Positions 6,068-12,897 of a stretch of 12,897 nucleotides of DNA are shown here, one piece after another; positions within the stretch are counted from its first letter, which is position 1, and each line of letters opens with the position of its first letter. The stretch covers positions 1 to 12,897 of the forward strand of contig JAJNBO010000130.1 in NCBI GenBank assembly GCA_021156245.1, given 5' to 3'. The translations under genes and the position numbers were made by a program. The DNA comes from Ramlibacter sp. Lineage in GTDB: Bacteria; Pseudomonadota; Gammaproteobacteria; Burkholderiales; Burkholderiaceae_C. The notes under the pieces were generated by a model. That model searched no databases. It saw only the letters and a list, made by a program, of their open reading frames with translations, and was not told the origin of the DNA.

Positions 6068-7471
6068 TTGGGCCGCCTCGTCGTCGTTTCCAACCGCATC
6101 GCGGACCCGCGCAAGACCGCCGCGGGCGGCCTGGCCGTCGCGCTCGCGGACGTCCTGAACGCGACCGGGGGGCTGTGGTTCGGCTGGAGCGGCAAGATCG
6201 TCGACGCCACCGACGACGACGAGGTGCACGTGCAGCAGGCCGGCCCCGTGAAGCTGCTCACGGTGGATCTCTCGCAGGTGGACCACGATGCGTTCTACCT
6301 CGGCTATTCGAACGGGGTGCTGTGGCCGGTGTTCCATTACCGGCTGGACCTGGCGGACTTCGACAACGGCTACATCGGCGGCTACCGGCGCGTGAACCAG
6401 CTGTTCGCCCGCAGGTTGCTGCCCTTCCTGAAGCCGGACGACGTGATCTGGGTCCACGACTACCACCTGATCCCGCTGGCGGCGGAACTGCGCGCGCTCG
6501 GTTGCCGTCAACGCATCGGCTTCTTCCTCCACGTTCCCCTGCCGCCGCCGCTGATCCTGGCGGCCATTCCCGGACACGACTGGCTGGTGCGCGCGCTGTT
6601 CGCATACGACCTGGTCGGCTTCCAGAGCAGGGCGGATCTCGACCACTTCGCGCGCTATGTGGAAACGGAGGCGCATGCGCAACCGGTGGAAGAGGGCCGT
6701 TGGCGCGCGTTCGGCCGCACGGTCCACGCGGGCGCCTTCCCGATCGGCATCGACGTCGAGGAGTTCACCGCGCTCACCAACGCCCCCGAGGCGAGGGACA
6801 TGTACGAGCGGATGCAGAACGAGTACTCGCGCCGCAAGCTGCTGGTGGGCGTGGACCGCCTCGACTATTCCAAGGGGCTGCCGCAGCGCATGCGCGCCTT
6901 CCGCGAGCTGCTGGCCAAGCACCCCGAGACGCGCAAGAGCGCGACCCTGATCCAGATCGCCTCGCCCAGCCGCGAGAACGTCAGCGCATACACGGACATC
7001 CTGCACGAACTGGAAGCGCTCTGCGGCTCGATCAACGGAAACTTCGGCGAGCTCGACTGGATGCCGGTGCGCTACATGCACCGCACTGTGGCCCGCGCGC
7101 GCTTGCCCGGGCTGTACCGCGCCGCGCGAGTGGCGCTGGTCACGCCCCTGCGCGATGGCATGAACCTCGTCGCCAAGGAGTTCCTGGCCGCGCAGGACCC
7201 CGCGGATCCTGGCGTGCTGGTCCTTTCGCGCTTCGCCGGCGCGGCGGAACAGCTGAAGGAAGCGCTGCTGGTGAATCCCTACGACACGGAAGGCACCGCG
7301 GCCGCGATCCTGCTGGCGCTGCAGATGCCGATCGAGGAAAGGCGCAACCGGCACGGCGCCATGATGGAGTCGATGCGCCGACACGACGTGCATTGGTGGT
7401 GCGACAGCTTCCTGGCCGCGCTGAGCGATGCACGCGCCGAGGAAAAGGGCCCCTCCTGGCTGCGGCTGTAA
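6068..7471 (+). CDS. otsA: Trehalose-6-phosphate synthase (OtsA)
   Basis: This 467-residue cytoplasmic retaining glycosyltransferase of family GT20 joins glucose from UDP-glucose to glucose-6-phosphate, giving trehalose-6-phosphate for OtsB. All expected motifs are present. RLVVVSNRI with AAGGLAVAL (18-26) forms the N-terminal nucleotide/phosphate loop; LWFGWSGK is at 36-43; the acceptor region includes [16 protein letters not shown] is at 127-134; FFLHVPLPP at 152-160; [10 protein letters not shown] carries donor-phosphate residues R264 and K269; and [13 protein letters not shown] (359-371) contains the D...E donor-ribose motif. The length is normal. The start is TTG at 6068, placed by a strong AAGGAG 5 bases upstream, and it lies 13 bases after the GH15 stop. 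It is the last gene of the operon. A TTG start at the synthase may hold its level below that of the phosphatase, but this is inference. No clear hairpin terminator follows in the 106 bases before the fasciclin gene. Confidence 0.96.
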   Translation: MGRLVVVSNRIADPRKTAAGGLAVALADVLNATGGLWFGWSGKIVDATDDDEVHVQQAGPVKLLTVDLSQVDHDAFYLGYSNGVLWPVFHYRLDLADFDNGYIGGYRRVNQLFARRLLPFLKPDDVIWVHDYHLIPLAAELRALGCRQRIGFFLHVPLPPPLILAAIPGHDWLVRALFAYDLVGFQSRADLDHFARYVETEAHAQPVEEGRWRAFGRTVHAGAFPIGIDVEEFTALTNAPEARDMYERMQNEYSRRKLLVGVDRLDYSKGLPQRMRAFRELLAKHPETRKSATLIQIASPSRENVSAYTDILHELEALCGSINGNFGELDWMPVRYMHRTVARARLPGLYRAARVALVTPLRDGMNLVAKEFLAAQDPADPGVLVLSRFAGAAEQLKEALLVNPYDTEGTAAAILLALQMPIEERRNRHGAMMESMRRHDVHWWCDSFLAALSDARAEEKGPSWLRL

Positions 7472-7577
7472 CGCACGGAAACGAATCCTCCTGAATCCAC
7501 CTGCGCGCTGCGGGCGTATTCATCCAGCGAGCCAGCCATCCCGCGGGCTCCGTCCCACGAATCCAGGAGATTCCGAA

Positions 7578-8213
7578 ATGCAACGTCACCTCATCGCGGC
7601 CTGCGCCGCCTCCCTGCTTGCTGCCGTTGCGGGCAGCGCCATCGCCGACGGCTACGGCCGCGGCCAACCCACCGGCACCAGCCCGGCCGCCAGCGGCATG
7701 ACCGGGATGACCAACGTCATGGGCAACGCCGGCACCAAGATGGTTGGCGGCGCCGCGATGTACCCCACCAAGGACATCGTCGACAACGCCGTCAATTCGA
7801 AGGACCACACCACGCTCGTCGCCGCCGTGAAGGCCGCGGGCCTGGTCGAGACGCTCAAGAGCGCCGGCCCGTTCACGGTCTTCGCGCCGACCAACAACGC
7901 GTTCTCCATGCTGCCCACGGGCACGGTGGACACCCTGCTGAAGCCCGAGAACAAGAGCACGCTGACGACGGTCCTGACCTACCACGTGGTGCCGGGCCGC
8001 ATCGATGCGGCGGCCCTGTCGCAGCAGATCAAGGCTGGCGGCGGCAAGGCGATGCTGAAGACGGCGAGCGGCGGCACGCTGACCGCCAGCATGCGCGGCA
8101 ACGACGTGCTGATCGTGGATGCCAAGGGCAACGGCGCGGTCGTCACCACGGCCGACGTGTACCAGTCCAACGGCGTGATCCACGTCGTCGACAAGGTGTT
8201 GCTGCCGGGTTGA
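7578..8213 (+). CDS. Exported fasciclin (FAS1) domain protein
   Basis: This 211-residue protein has a Sec signal peptide (1-23, cleavage near SAIA-DG), a Gly/Met-rich linker (24-62) and one complete FAS1 domain (about 63-211). The FAS1 hallmarks are the H1 box GPFTVFAPTNNAF, then TYHVVPG and, at the C-terminus, the H2 box GVIHVVDKVLLP. FAS1 domains act in adhesion or protein and polymer contacts outside the cytoplasm; the partner here is unknown. The linker places Met at 41, 44, 48, 55 and 61, which could bind copper or be an oxidation buffer, although this is speculative. AGGAGA lies 7 bases before the ATG and is a strong ribosome-binding site. The gene is probably expressed separately from the trehalose operon, 106 bases upstream, although no clear promoter or terminator is visible there. 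Its TGA stop abuts the stop of the converging OPT gene. Confidence 0.93.
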   Translation: MQRHLIAACAASLLAAVAGSAIADGYGRGQPTGTSPAASGMTGMTNVMGNAGTKMVGGAAMYPTKDIVDNAVNSKDHTTLVAAVKAAGLVETLKSAGPFTVFAPTNNAFSMLPTGTVDTLLKPENKSTLTTVLTYHVVPGRIDAAALSQQIKAGGGKAMLKTASGGTLTASMRGNDVLIVDAKGNGAVVTTADVYQSNGVIHVVDKVLLPG

Positions 8214-9932
8214 TCAGAAGACCGCGGCGAGCAGGCCGGTGATGCCGATCGCCAGCGCGGCGATCGCATCGCCGGCGATCAGCCCACCGCCGAACAGCGA
8301 GCTGCCGCTCATGTCCGGCGGCACCTCGCTGTCCTGCCTGGTTCGCGCCTCGATCACGCCGGCCGCCACGCCGCCGGCGCCCAGCCAGAGCGACGTCGGC
8401 AGGTTGAAGAAGCCGCCGAACGACAGCGCGTACGGGGACGGCAGCAGGATGGCGTCCACCACGAAGCTGCGCGGACGCAGCCGCTTGCGCGCCAGCTCGA
8501 TGGCAAAGCCGATCACCACGCCGGCGAGGATCGCGACGCGCTGGTAGGGTTTGTCGTCCGTCAGGCTGCGCAGAACGCCCACGAACTTGTACGTCATGGC
8601 GGAGCCCCACTCCGCCGGCTGCTCGCCCGCCTTCATCACCGTCTGGTCCTGCACCAGCACGGGGTATGCGGACATGAAGAGGCGCGCGAACACCACCGCG
8701 AGCACCGCGCCCACGAGGATCCCCAGCACCTGGTAGCGGAACTGCAGCACGCGGGGCGTGCCGAGCCGCCAGCCGGTGGAGCGGTCCTGCTGCATGTCGC
8801 AGGCGACGCTGGTGGACACCAGCAGGATCGCGCCCGCCATCAAGCCGACGCCCGGGTCCGCCAGGCCCATCAGGGCCATGACGACCACGGAGACGACGAA
8901 GGCCGACGAGATCGGGTTGGAGTCGCTGATGCCGACCGAGATACCGTTGACCAGCGCGAAGACGAAGACCAGTGCGATGGCCACGAGCAGGAAGGTGACG
9001 GGTTGCGCGAGCAGGAAGTGGCCGGTCGCCACCGTCGCCACGGCCCAGAGGATCACCCAGGCGACCAGGCGGCCGCGGTGCACGCGGCGCCAGTCGTCCA
9101 CGGGCGGGTCGTCGGGCGCCGCGATCGCACGGGCCCGGGGCAAGGCGCGCCAGAAGATCAAGGCCAGGTCGACGATGGCAGCGCCCATGATCATGCCCAG
9201 CGCAATCAGGAAGGTGATCTTGCGGAACGGGTCTCCGGGTTCGAGCCACCCCATCGCCACGAAGGCGGGCGTGAGCGCCCATCCCAGCAAACCCCCGACG
9301 ACCGCCGCCACGCCGATGCGCGCGCCGACCACCATGCCGGCCCCGAAGGTGGACGCGGAGAACCCGATCGCGCCCAGCCAGCCGATGCGCTCGCCCGACA
9401 GTCCGGTGAGCAGGCCGACCGCCGCGCCGCCTCCGAGCTTGCCGATCGACCGCCGCAGCAGGGACGGGTCCGTCAGCGCGCGCAGGATGTTCGCCACCGC
9501 CAGCCCCGACGGAAACGTGAGCTGCAACTTGTCGACCAGCACGGGCGTGTACAGCATGCCCACGCCGACGCCGAACATGCCGATGCAAACGAAGTAGGCG
9601 ATGAGGTGCCATGCGGGCGGCTGGGGCAGCCCCATCCACACCATCGCCTGCACCAGCACGCCCATGGCGCTCATGCTGGCCACCGACGCGGCCGCGGTCT
9701 GGATGTAGTTGGCGCCGTGCTTCCCCGCGCTGCCGTAGCCTGCGGTGACGGCGGATCCGAGCAGACCCGCCAGCACCTGGCCGCCGACGAAGAAGCCCAG
9801 CGAGAAAGTCATGTACGCCGCCGTCACGCCCGCCAGGGGTCCGAGCAGCAGCATGCCGGTGGCAGCCAGCAGCAGGTGATAGGGCCACCCGCCCTGGCGT
9901 GGCAGCCATTTCCAGCGAGGAGGCGCGTCCAT
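8214..9932 (-). CDS. OPT-family oligopeptide/metal-chelate transporter
   Basis: This 572-residue polytopic inner-membrane protein of the OPT/YSL superfamily probably moves small peptides or metal chelates with a proton gradient. Many hydrophobic segments of about 20 residues can be read, beginning at YHLLLAATGMLLLGPLAGV and ending at AIALAIGITGLLAAVF; I estimate 13-15. Typical features are SLGFFVGGQVLAGLLGSAVT near residue 45, the GMFGVGVGMLYTP loop, FPSGLAVANILRALTDP, VNGISVGISDSNPISSAFV, and SPYALSFGGFFNLPTSLW near the C-terminus. The length fits the shorter bacterial OPT group, not the 650-700 residue peptide transporters, and the substrate cannot be read from sequence. The frame is open further upstream, but the ATG at 9932 is preferred because it lies just before the first membrane segment and does not run into the divergent YwqK-like gene. 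Only a weak GGA precedes it. Its stop abuts the fasciclin stop (TGATCA, 8211-8216). Confidence 0.9.
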   Translation of the reverse strand: MDAPPRWKWLPRQGGWPYHLLLAATGMLLLGPLAGVTAAYMTFSLGFFVGGQVLAGLLGSAVTAGYGSAGKHGANYIQTAAASVASMSAMGVLVQAMVWMGLPQPPAWHLIAYFVCIGMFGVGVGMLYTPVLVDKLQLTFPSGLAVANILRALTDPSLLRRSIGKLGGGAAVGLLTGLSGERIGWLGAIGFSASTFGAGMVVGARIGVAAVVGGLLGWALTPAFVAMGWLEPGDPFRKITFLIALGMIMGAAIVDLALIFWRALPRARAIAAPDDPPVDDWRRVHRGRLVAWVILWAVATVATGHFLLAQPVTFLLVAIALVFVFALVNGISVGISDSNPISSAFVVSVVVMALMGLADPGVGLMAGAILLVSTSVACDMQQDRSTGWRLGTPRVLQFRYQVLGILVGAVLAVVFARLFMSAYPVLVQDQTVMKAGEQPAEWGSAMTYKFVGVLRSLTDDKPYQRVAILAGVVIGFAIELARKRLRPRSFVVDAILLPSPYALSFGGFFNLPTSLWLGAGGVAAGVIEARTRQDSEVPPDMSGSSLFGGGLIAGDAIAALAIGITGLLAAVF

Positions 9933-9972
9933 CGGGTCCAGTATGCGCGACGACCTGCTTAAACTGGCGCCC

Positions 9973-11034
9973 ATGCAGTGGCTTCGTTTCCTCCCCGCCG
10001 TGCTGCTGGTCGCCGGTGCCAGCGCCGCCGCCCAGCAGCTGTGCGAGGTCAACGGCGAATCCGTGGACACGAGCAACGGCAACAGCACCCGCGGCAAGAC
10101 GGGCCTGATGCGATGTCGCGATGCCCGCGGCCTGCCGCAACGCGAGCAGGAGATCCGCGACGGCGCCTTCGTCGGTGTCGAGCGCTTCTTCCATCCCAAC
10201 GGCAAGGTGCGCGAGGAGCATGCGCGCAACGAGCGCGGCAACAAGCACGGGGTCGCGAAGGAATACGCCGCCGACGGCAGCGTGTTGCTGGAGGCCACCT
10301 ACCAAGACGGCCGCCAGGTGGGCCTGGCGCGAAGCTTCCACCCAGGTGGCGCGCTGAAGCGCGCCACCTATCGTGAGCCGGCCGGCAGCGAACAGGCGTA
10401 CGTGGAGTTCACCTCCCGCGGGCAGCTCGCGCGTCTGCGATGCGGCCCGCGCCCCCTGCTCGCACCGGCGGCCGACGACGCGCGCCTTTGCGGCTTCGCG
10501 GGGCCCGCGGACGTCGAGCTCTTCGACGCGTCCGGCCAGGTGCGGACTCGCCTGCGCTACCTGGAGGGCAAGCCGGTACGCTCCGAGCACCTGCATGCCA
10601 ATGGCCAGCCAGCGGTCACCGAGGAACTCGATGGGCCCCGCCGCGTCGAGCAACGGTTCACCGCCGATGGCAAGCTGCAGCGCGAACAGGTCTGGGCCGA
10701 TGGCCAACTGGCCTCGGAACGCAGTTACTACCTGAACGGCCAGCCTCGCAGCAGCAGCGAGTGGCAGCGCTCGGCCGACCGTGCACTGCGCGTGAACCGC
10801 GAGTTCCACGACAACGGGCAACTCGCTTCAGAAGGGACGTGGCTGCTGGTGCGCGGGCGCAGCCAGGCGATCGGCACGCACGCGCAATTCGCGCCCGAAG
10901 GTCACAAGGTCCGCGAAACCGAGTACGACGACCAGGGCCTCGCCAAGCGCCACCGCGCCTGGGGCCGGGACGGCGAGCTGGTGCAGGACGACGAAGTGTT
11001 CCCGGACGGCTCGCGCAAGGCGTTCAGCCGCTAG
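9973..11034 (+). CDS. Exported MORN-variant (YwqK-like) repeat protein
   Basis: This 353-residue protein has a signal peptide (about 1-21: LRFLPAVLLVAGASAAAQ) and a repeat-rich mature part. Degenerate MORN_2-type units of about 20-24 residues are visible, each with an aromatic or charged strand followed by N-G or D-G and a second strand. Examples are FHPNGKVREE, YAADGSVLLEATY, FHPGGALKRATY, HANGQPAVTEE, FTADGKLQREQVWADGQLAS, YYLNGQPRSSSEW, FHDNGQLASEGTW and WGRDGELVQDD. Database entries often label such proteins 'YwqK family antitoxin', but the signal peptide here points to the periplasm or surface and no toxin gene is adjacent. A beta-hairpin solenoid in contact with the envelope is the safer reading. 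The ATG at 9973 is chosen over one at 9943 because the signal peptide begins there. No Shine-Dalgarno is seen. It is divergent from the OPT gene (40 bases) and ends just before the hairpin repeats. Confidence 0.87.
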   Translation: MQWLRFLPAVLLVAGASAAAQQLCEVNGESVDTSNGNSTRGKTGLMRCRDARGLPQREQEIRDGAFVGVERFFHPNGKVREEHARNERGNKHGVAKEYAADGSVLLEATYQDGRQVGLARSFHPGGALKRATYREPAGSEQAYVEFTSRGQLARLRCGPRPLLAPAADDARLCGFAGPADVELFDASGQVRTRLRYLEGKPVRSEHLHANGQPAVTEELDGPRRVEQRFTADGKLQREQVWADGQLASERSYYLNGQPRSSSEWQRSADRALRVNREFHDNGQLASEGTWLLVRGRSQAIGTHAQFAPEGHKVRETEYDDQGLAKRHRAWGRDGELVQDDEVFPDGSRKAFSR

Positions 11035-11040
11035 GCTGCT

Positions 11041-11103
11041 GGATCCGCCTTTGCGGAGATGGTCCCCGCCTTTGCGGAGATGGATCCCCGCCTACGCGGG
11101 GAT
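11041..11103. repeat. Three tandem REP-like hairpin units
   Basis: Three related units follow head to tail: 11041-11060, 11061-11081 and 11082-11103. The third is the least degraded, a perfect 8-bp stem ATCCCCGC/GCGGGGAT (11084-11091 with 11096-11103) around a CTAC loop. The first has stem TCCGC/GCGGA (11044-11048 with 11053-11057) and the second CCGC/GCGG, both with CTTT loops. This core, CCCCGCC-t-n-CGCGGGGATGA, is a short repetitive extragenic palindrome I recall as frequent in Comamonadaceae genomes. It lies between two convergent genes and could act as a two-way transcript end or RNA stabiliser, although no T-run follows. Confidence 0.75.
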
Positions 11104-12120
11104 GACCGGTCCTGCGGGACCGGTCACCTTCTGCTCGATCGCGCCGAAGACGCTCTGGCCGTCCTTGCCCTTCATCTCGATCCGGATCGTGTCGCCGAAG
11201 CGCATGAACTCGGTGACCGGCTTGCCGTCCTGGATGGTCTCGATCGCGCGCTTCTCGGCGATGCAGCTGTAGCCCTTGGGCCACTCGGTCCTGCCGTCCG
11301 CGCCGGTCACGCCCTTGTTGCTCACCGTGCCCGAACCGACGACGCTGCCGGCGCGCACGTTGCGCGTCTTGCAGATGTGCGCGATCAACTGGCCGAAGTG
11401 GAAGGTCATGTCGGGGCCTGCTTCGCACATGCCCACGCGGCGGCCGTTCCAGCTGCTTTGCAGCACCAGGCTCACGCGGCCACCGGACCACGCGTCGCCC
11501 AGTTCGTCCGGGGTTACGGCCACGGGACTGAACGCCGTCGCCGGCTTGCTCTGGAAGAAGCCGAAACCCTTGGCCAGCTCGTTGGGGATCAGGTTTCGCA
11601 GGCTCCAGTCGTTGGCGATCATCACCAGGCGCACGCCATCGAGCGCCTGGTCCGGCGTGGCGCCCATGGGCACGTCGCCCGTGACCACCGCGACCTCCGC
11701 CTCGAAGTCGATGCCCCACTCCTCGCTGAGGAAGCGGGCGTCCTCCTGCGGGCCGAGGAAGTCGTCGCTGCCGCCCTGGTACATGAGCGGGTCTTCGTAG
11801 AAGCTCTTGGGCACCTCGGAGTTGCGTGCGGCCCGCACCAGTTCCACGTGGTTGATGTAGGCCGAACCGTCGGCCCACTGGTAGGCGCGCGGCAGCGGCG
11901 CCATGCACTGCGCCGGATCGAACGGGAAGGCATGGCGCGCCTTGCCGCTGTTCAAGGTGTCGTAGAGGTCCTGCAATTGCGGGGCAAGGAAGTTCCAGTC
12001 GTCCAGGACCTGCTGCAACTTCCCCGCGATGCCGGTCGCATAATGGGCCGACTGCAGGTCGCGCGAAACCACCACCAGCTGCCCGTCGCGCGAGCCATCC
12101 CTGTACGTCGCAAGCTTCAT
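11092..12120 (-). CDS. Fumarylacetoacetate hydrolase (FAH) family enzyme
   Basis: This 342-residue cytoplasmic enzyme has an N-terminal FAA_hydrolase_N-like domain (1 to about 77, MKLATYRDGSRDGQLVVVSR) and a C-terminal FAH fold. Family metal ligands can be placed: E140 and E142 in DFEAEVAVV, and D171 in ANDWSLRN. Lysines K184 and K192 lie in KGFGFF and QSKPATAFSP, the active-site region. The fold cleaves C-C bonds in fumarylacetoacetate or related acylpyruvates, and also hosts hydratases and decarboxylases. This two-domain type resembles the bacterial enzymes of homogentisate (tyrosine) breakdown, but the substrate is not proven and no hmgA or maiA gene is in the window. The ATG at 12120 has GGGAG 6 bases upstream. 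It is divergent from the IclR gene (85 bases), its likely regulator. The TAG stop lies in the loop of a REP hairpin, and the last 9 residues (GPAGPVIPA) are encoded by hairpin sequence, probably an acquired C-terminal tail. Confidence 0.92.
   Translation of the reverse strand: MKLATYRDGSRDGQLVVVSRDLQSAHYATGIAGKLQQVLDDWNFLAPQLQDLYDTLNSGKARHAFPFDPAQCMAPLPRAYQWADGSAYINHVELVRAARNSEVPKSFYEDPLMYQGGSDDFLGPQEDARFLSEEWGIDFEAEVAVVTGDVPMGATPDQALDGVRLVMIANDWSLRNLIPNELAKGFGFFQSKPATAFSPVAVTPDELGDAWSGGRVSLVLQSSWNGRRVGMCEAGPDMTFHFGQLIAHICKTRNVRAGSVVGSGTVSNKGVTGADGRTEWPKGYSCIAEKRAIETIQDGKPVTEFMRFGDTIRIEMKGKDGQSVFGAIEQKVTGPAGPVIPA
11103..11126. terminator. GC-rich hairpin at the convergent 3' ends (possible terminator or transcript end)
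   Basis: A perfect 10-bp inverted repeat, TGACCGGTCC/GGACCGGTCA (11103-11112 with 11117-11126), surrounds a TGCG loop directly after the third REP unit. It lies inside the last codons of the FAH gene, encoding its V-T-G-P-A-G-P-V tail. No U-tract follows on either strand, so it is not a standard intrinsic terminator. A role in 3'-end protection is plausible. Confidence 0.45.
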
Positions 12121-12161
12121 CGATTGCTCCCGCCAAGCCTATGCGCTAGAGTCCGCCGGAC

Positions 12162-12197
12162 ATTACGCATTGTGAAATGAATTTACCTAAACGTAAT
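12162..12197. promoter_or_regulatory. AT-rich candidate operator/promoter between FAH and IclR genes
   Basis: This is an unusually AT-rich patch in GC-rich DNA. ATTACG (12162-12167) and CGTAAT (12192-12197) form an exact 6-bp inverted repeat 24 bases apart. Inside it, GTGAAATGAATTTAC (12172-12186) is an imperfect palindrome with 5 of 7 arm positions matching, similar in form to IclR-family operators. TTGTGA (12170-12175) with GTAATT or TAATTC near 12193-12199 could serve as -35/-10 for the IclR gene, which would put the palindrome between the two boxes. Binding is inferred from layout only. Confidence 0.5.
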
Positions 12198-12205
12198 TCT
12201 ATCGG

Positions 12206-12897
12206 ATGGTCGAAGTGAGCACGAAGGAGCGCGCGGGCATCCAATCCGTCGAGGTGGGCTTCGGCCTGCTGCAGGTGCTCGGCGAAGCCGAAGGTCCGCT
12301 GATGCTGCGCGACCTGGCACGGGCCGCCGACATGAGCGCCGCCAAGGCGCATCGCTACCTGGTGAGCTTCCAGCGCCTGCAACTGGTCGTGCAGGATCCG
12401 GCCAGCACGCGCTACGACCTGGGGCCCGCCGCGCTGAAGCTCGGATTGGCGTCGTTGTCGCGGCTCGACGCGGTGAAGCTCGCGCGGCAACGCGTCGCGA
12501 TCCTCATGGAGGAGATCGGCCATACGCTGGCGCTGGCCGTCTGGGGCAACCAGGGGCCCACCATCGTCCACTGGGAAGAGTCGCCCTCCGCGGTCACGGT
12601 GAACCTGCGCCTCGGCGACGTGATGCCGCTGCTGTCGTCGGCCACTGGCCAGTGCTTCGCAGCCTACGCGCCCAAGGACGCGATCGCGCCCATGCTGAAG
12701 GACGAGATGGCGCGGGCGCAGAAGCAGGGCCGCACCGACCTGCCCACGTCCATGGCGGAAGTGCGCGCGCTGCTGGACACGGTGCGCCAGAAAGGCGCCT
12801 CGCGCGTGGTCGACACGCTGCTGCCCGGCATCGTCGCCTTCTGCTTTCCGGTGTTCGACGCCGACGGCCACATGGCGCTGGGCATGGTGGCGCTCGG
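12206..12897 (+). CDS. IclR-family transcriptional regulator (runs off right edge)
   Basis: The frame is open from the ATG at 12206 to the window end, giving 230 residues without a stop. Residues about 12-72 form the IclR winged helix-turn-helix: IQSVEVGFGLLQVL, then PLMLRDLARAADMSAAKAHRYL as the recognition region, and the wing strand TRYDLGPAALKLG. Residues from about 85 on match the IclR effector-binding domain (ARQRVAILMEEIGHTLALAVW, LRLGDVMPLLSSATGQCFAAY, then a loop ending VAFCFPVFDADGHMALGMVAL). Only about 20-40 C-terminal residues should be missing. IclR proteins usually repress or activate an adjacent divergent catabolic operon in response to a pathway acid, and here that would be the FAH gene. 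No strong Shine-Dalgarno precedes the ATG. A GTG at 12215 is a possible alternative start that changes only three residues. The family call is secure; the effector is unknown. Confidence 0.93.
   Translation, partial: MVEVSTKERAGIQSVEVGFGLLQVLGEAEGPLMLRDLARAADMSAAKAHRYLVSFQRLQLVVQDPASTRYDLGPAALKLGLASLSRLDAVKLARQRVAILMEEIGHTLALAVWGNQGPTIVHWEESPSAVTVNLRLGDVMPLLSSATGQCFAAYAPKDAIAPMLKDEMARAQKQGRTDLPTSMAEVRALLDTVRQKGASRVVDTLLPGIVAFCFPVFDADGHMALGMVAL

Noticed and set aside
3952..6261. Open minus-strand frame of 769 codons antisense to otsB and GH15
   Set aside because: Mirror of GC-biased codons. It has no family similarity that I recognise, while the plus strand shows complete catalytic motifs.
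7472..7577. Terminator or small RNA in the gap between otsA and the fasciclin gene
   Set aside because: Only 5-bp imperfect stems and no T-run or promoter-like boxes could be found by eye.
8143..10821. Open minus-strand frame of 892 codons over the OPT and YwqK-like genes
   Set aside because: A shadow in a different frame from the OPT gene; Arg/Gly-rich translation with no membrane pattern.
9943..11034. Longer start (ATG at 9943) and a toxin-antitoxin reading of the YwqK-like gene
   Set aside because: The hydrophobic signal peptide begins at 9973, and no small toxin gene lies next to it.
11041..11126. Tandem palindromes as a CRISPR array
   Set aside because: The units are directly adjacent without unique spacers, are only 20-22 bases long, and match a REP-type hairpin.
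12146..12871. Open minus-strand frame of 241 codons opposite the IclR gene
   Set aside because: The plus strand clearly encodes an IclR helix-turn-helix and effector domain; the minus frame has shadow-type composition.

Overview
The window comes from a high-GC betaproteobacterial chromosome. The best fit is Burkholderiales, family Comamonadaceae (Ramlibacter/Variovorax-like). This rests on strong G/C third-position bias, a PhaM-type polyhydroxyalkanoate (PHA) granule protein, and a short hairpin repeat of a type common in that family. The assignment is inferred from gene content, not from a marker gene. Coding density is very high. No non-coding gap exceeds about 125 bases, and I see no tRNA, rRNA, transposase, CRISPR array or prophage gene.

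Layout, left to right. (1) 1-232, minus: the N-terminal part of a ceramidase-like membrane protein, cut by the window edge. (2) 347-1078, plus: an XRE-type DNA-binding regulator, converging on (3). (3) 1075-3450, minus: a three-gene run transcribed as PCuAC copper chaperone, PhaM-like granule protein, FIST sensory protein. (4) 3575-7471, plus: a tight trehalose operon of otsB (trehalose-6-phosphate phosphatase), a GH15 glucoamylase/trehalase-like protein, and otsA (trehalose-6-phosphate synthase). (5) 7578-8213, plus: an exported fasciclin (FAS1) protein, whose stop abuts that of (6). (6) 8214-9932, minus: an OPT-family membrane transporter. (7) 9973-11034, plus: an exported MORN-variant (YwqK-like) repeat protein. 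(8) 11041-11126: three tandem REP-like hairpin units and one further hairpin. (9) 11092-12120, minus: a fumarylacetoacetate hydrolase-family enzyme, divergent from (10). (10) 12206-end, plus: an IclR-family regulator, cut by the window edge.

How the genes fit together. OtsA makes trehalose-6-phosphate from UDP-glucose and glucose-6-phosphate, and OtsB dephosphorylates it to trehalose. The GH15 protein between them would normally be expected to cleave trehalose or another alpha-glucoside. Here its C-terminal region lacks the segment that carries the general-base glutamate in the family. It may therefore be a catalytically dead partner or regulator rather than a hydrolase, and this is the most interesting observation in the window. 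The FAH enzyme and IclR regulator form a standard divergent catabolic gene/regulator pair with a small candidate operator between them.

Other points worth attention: the conserved N-terminus of the PhaM-like gene is open in frame but has no start codon; the FAH stop codon lies in the loop of a REP hairpin; and both convergent gene pairs share or abut their stop codons with no space for a terminator.
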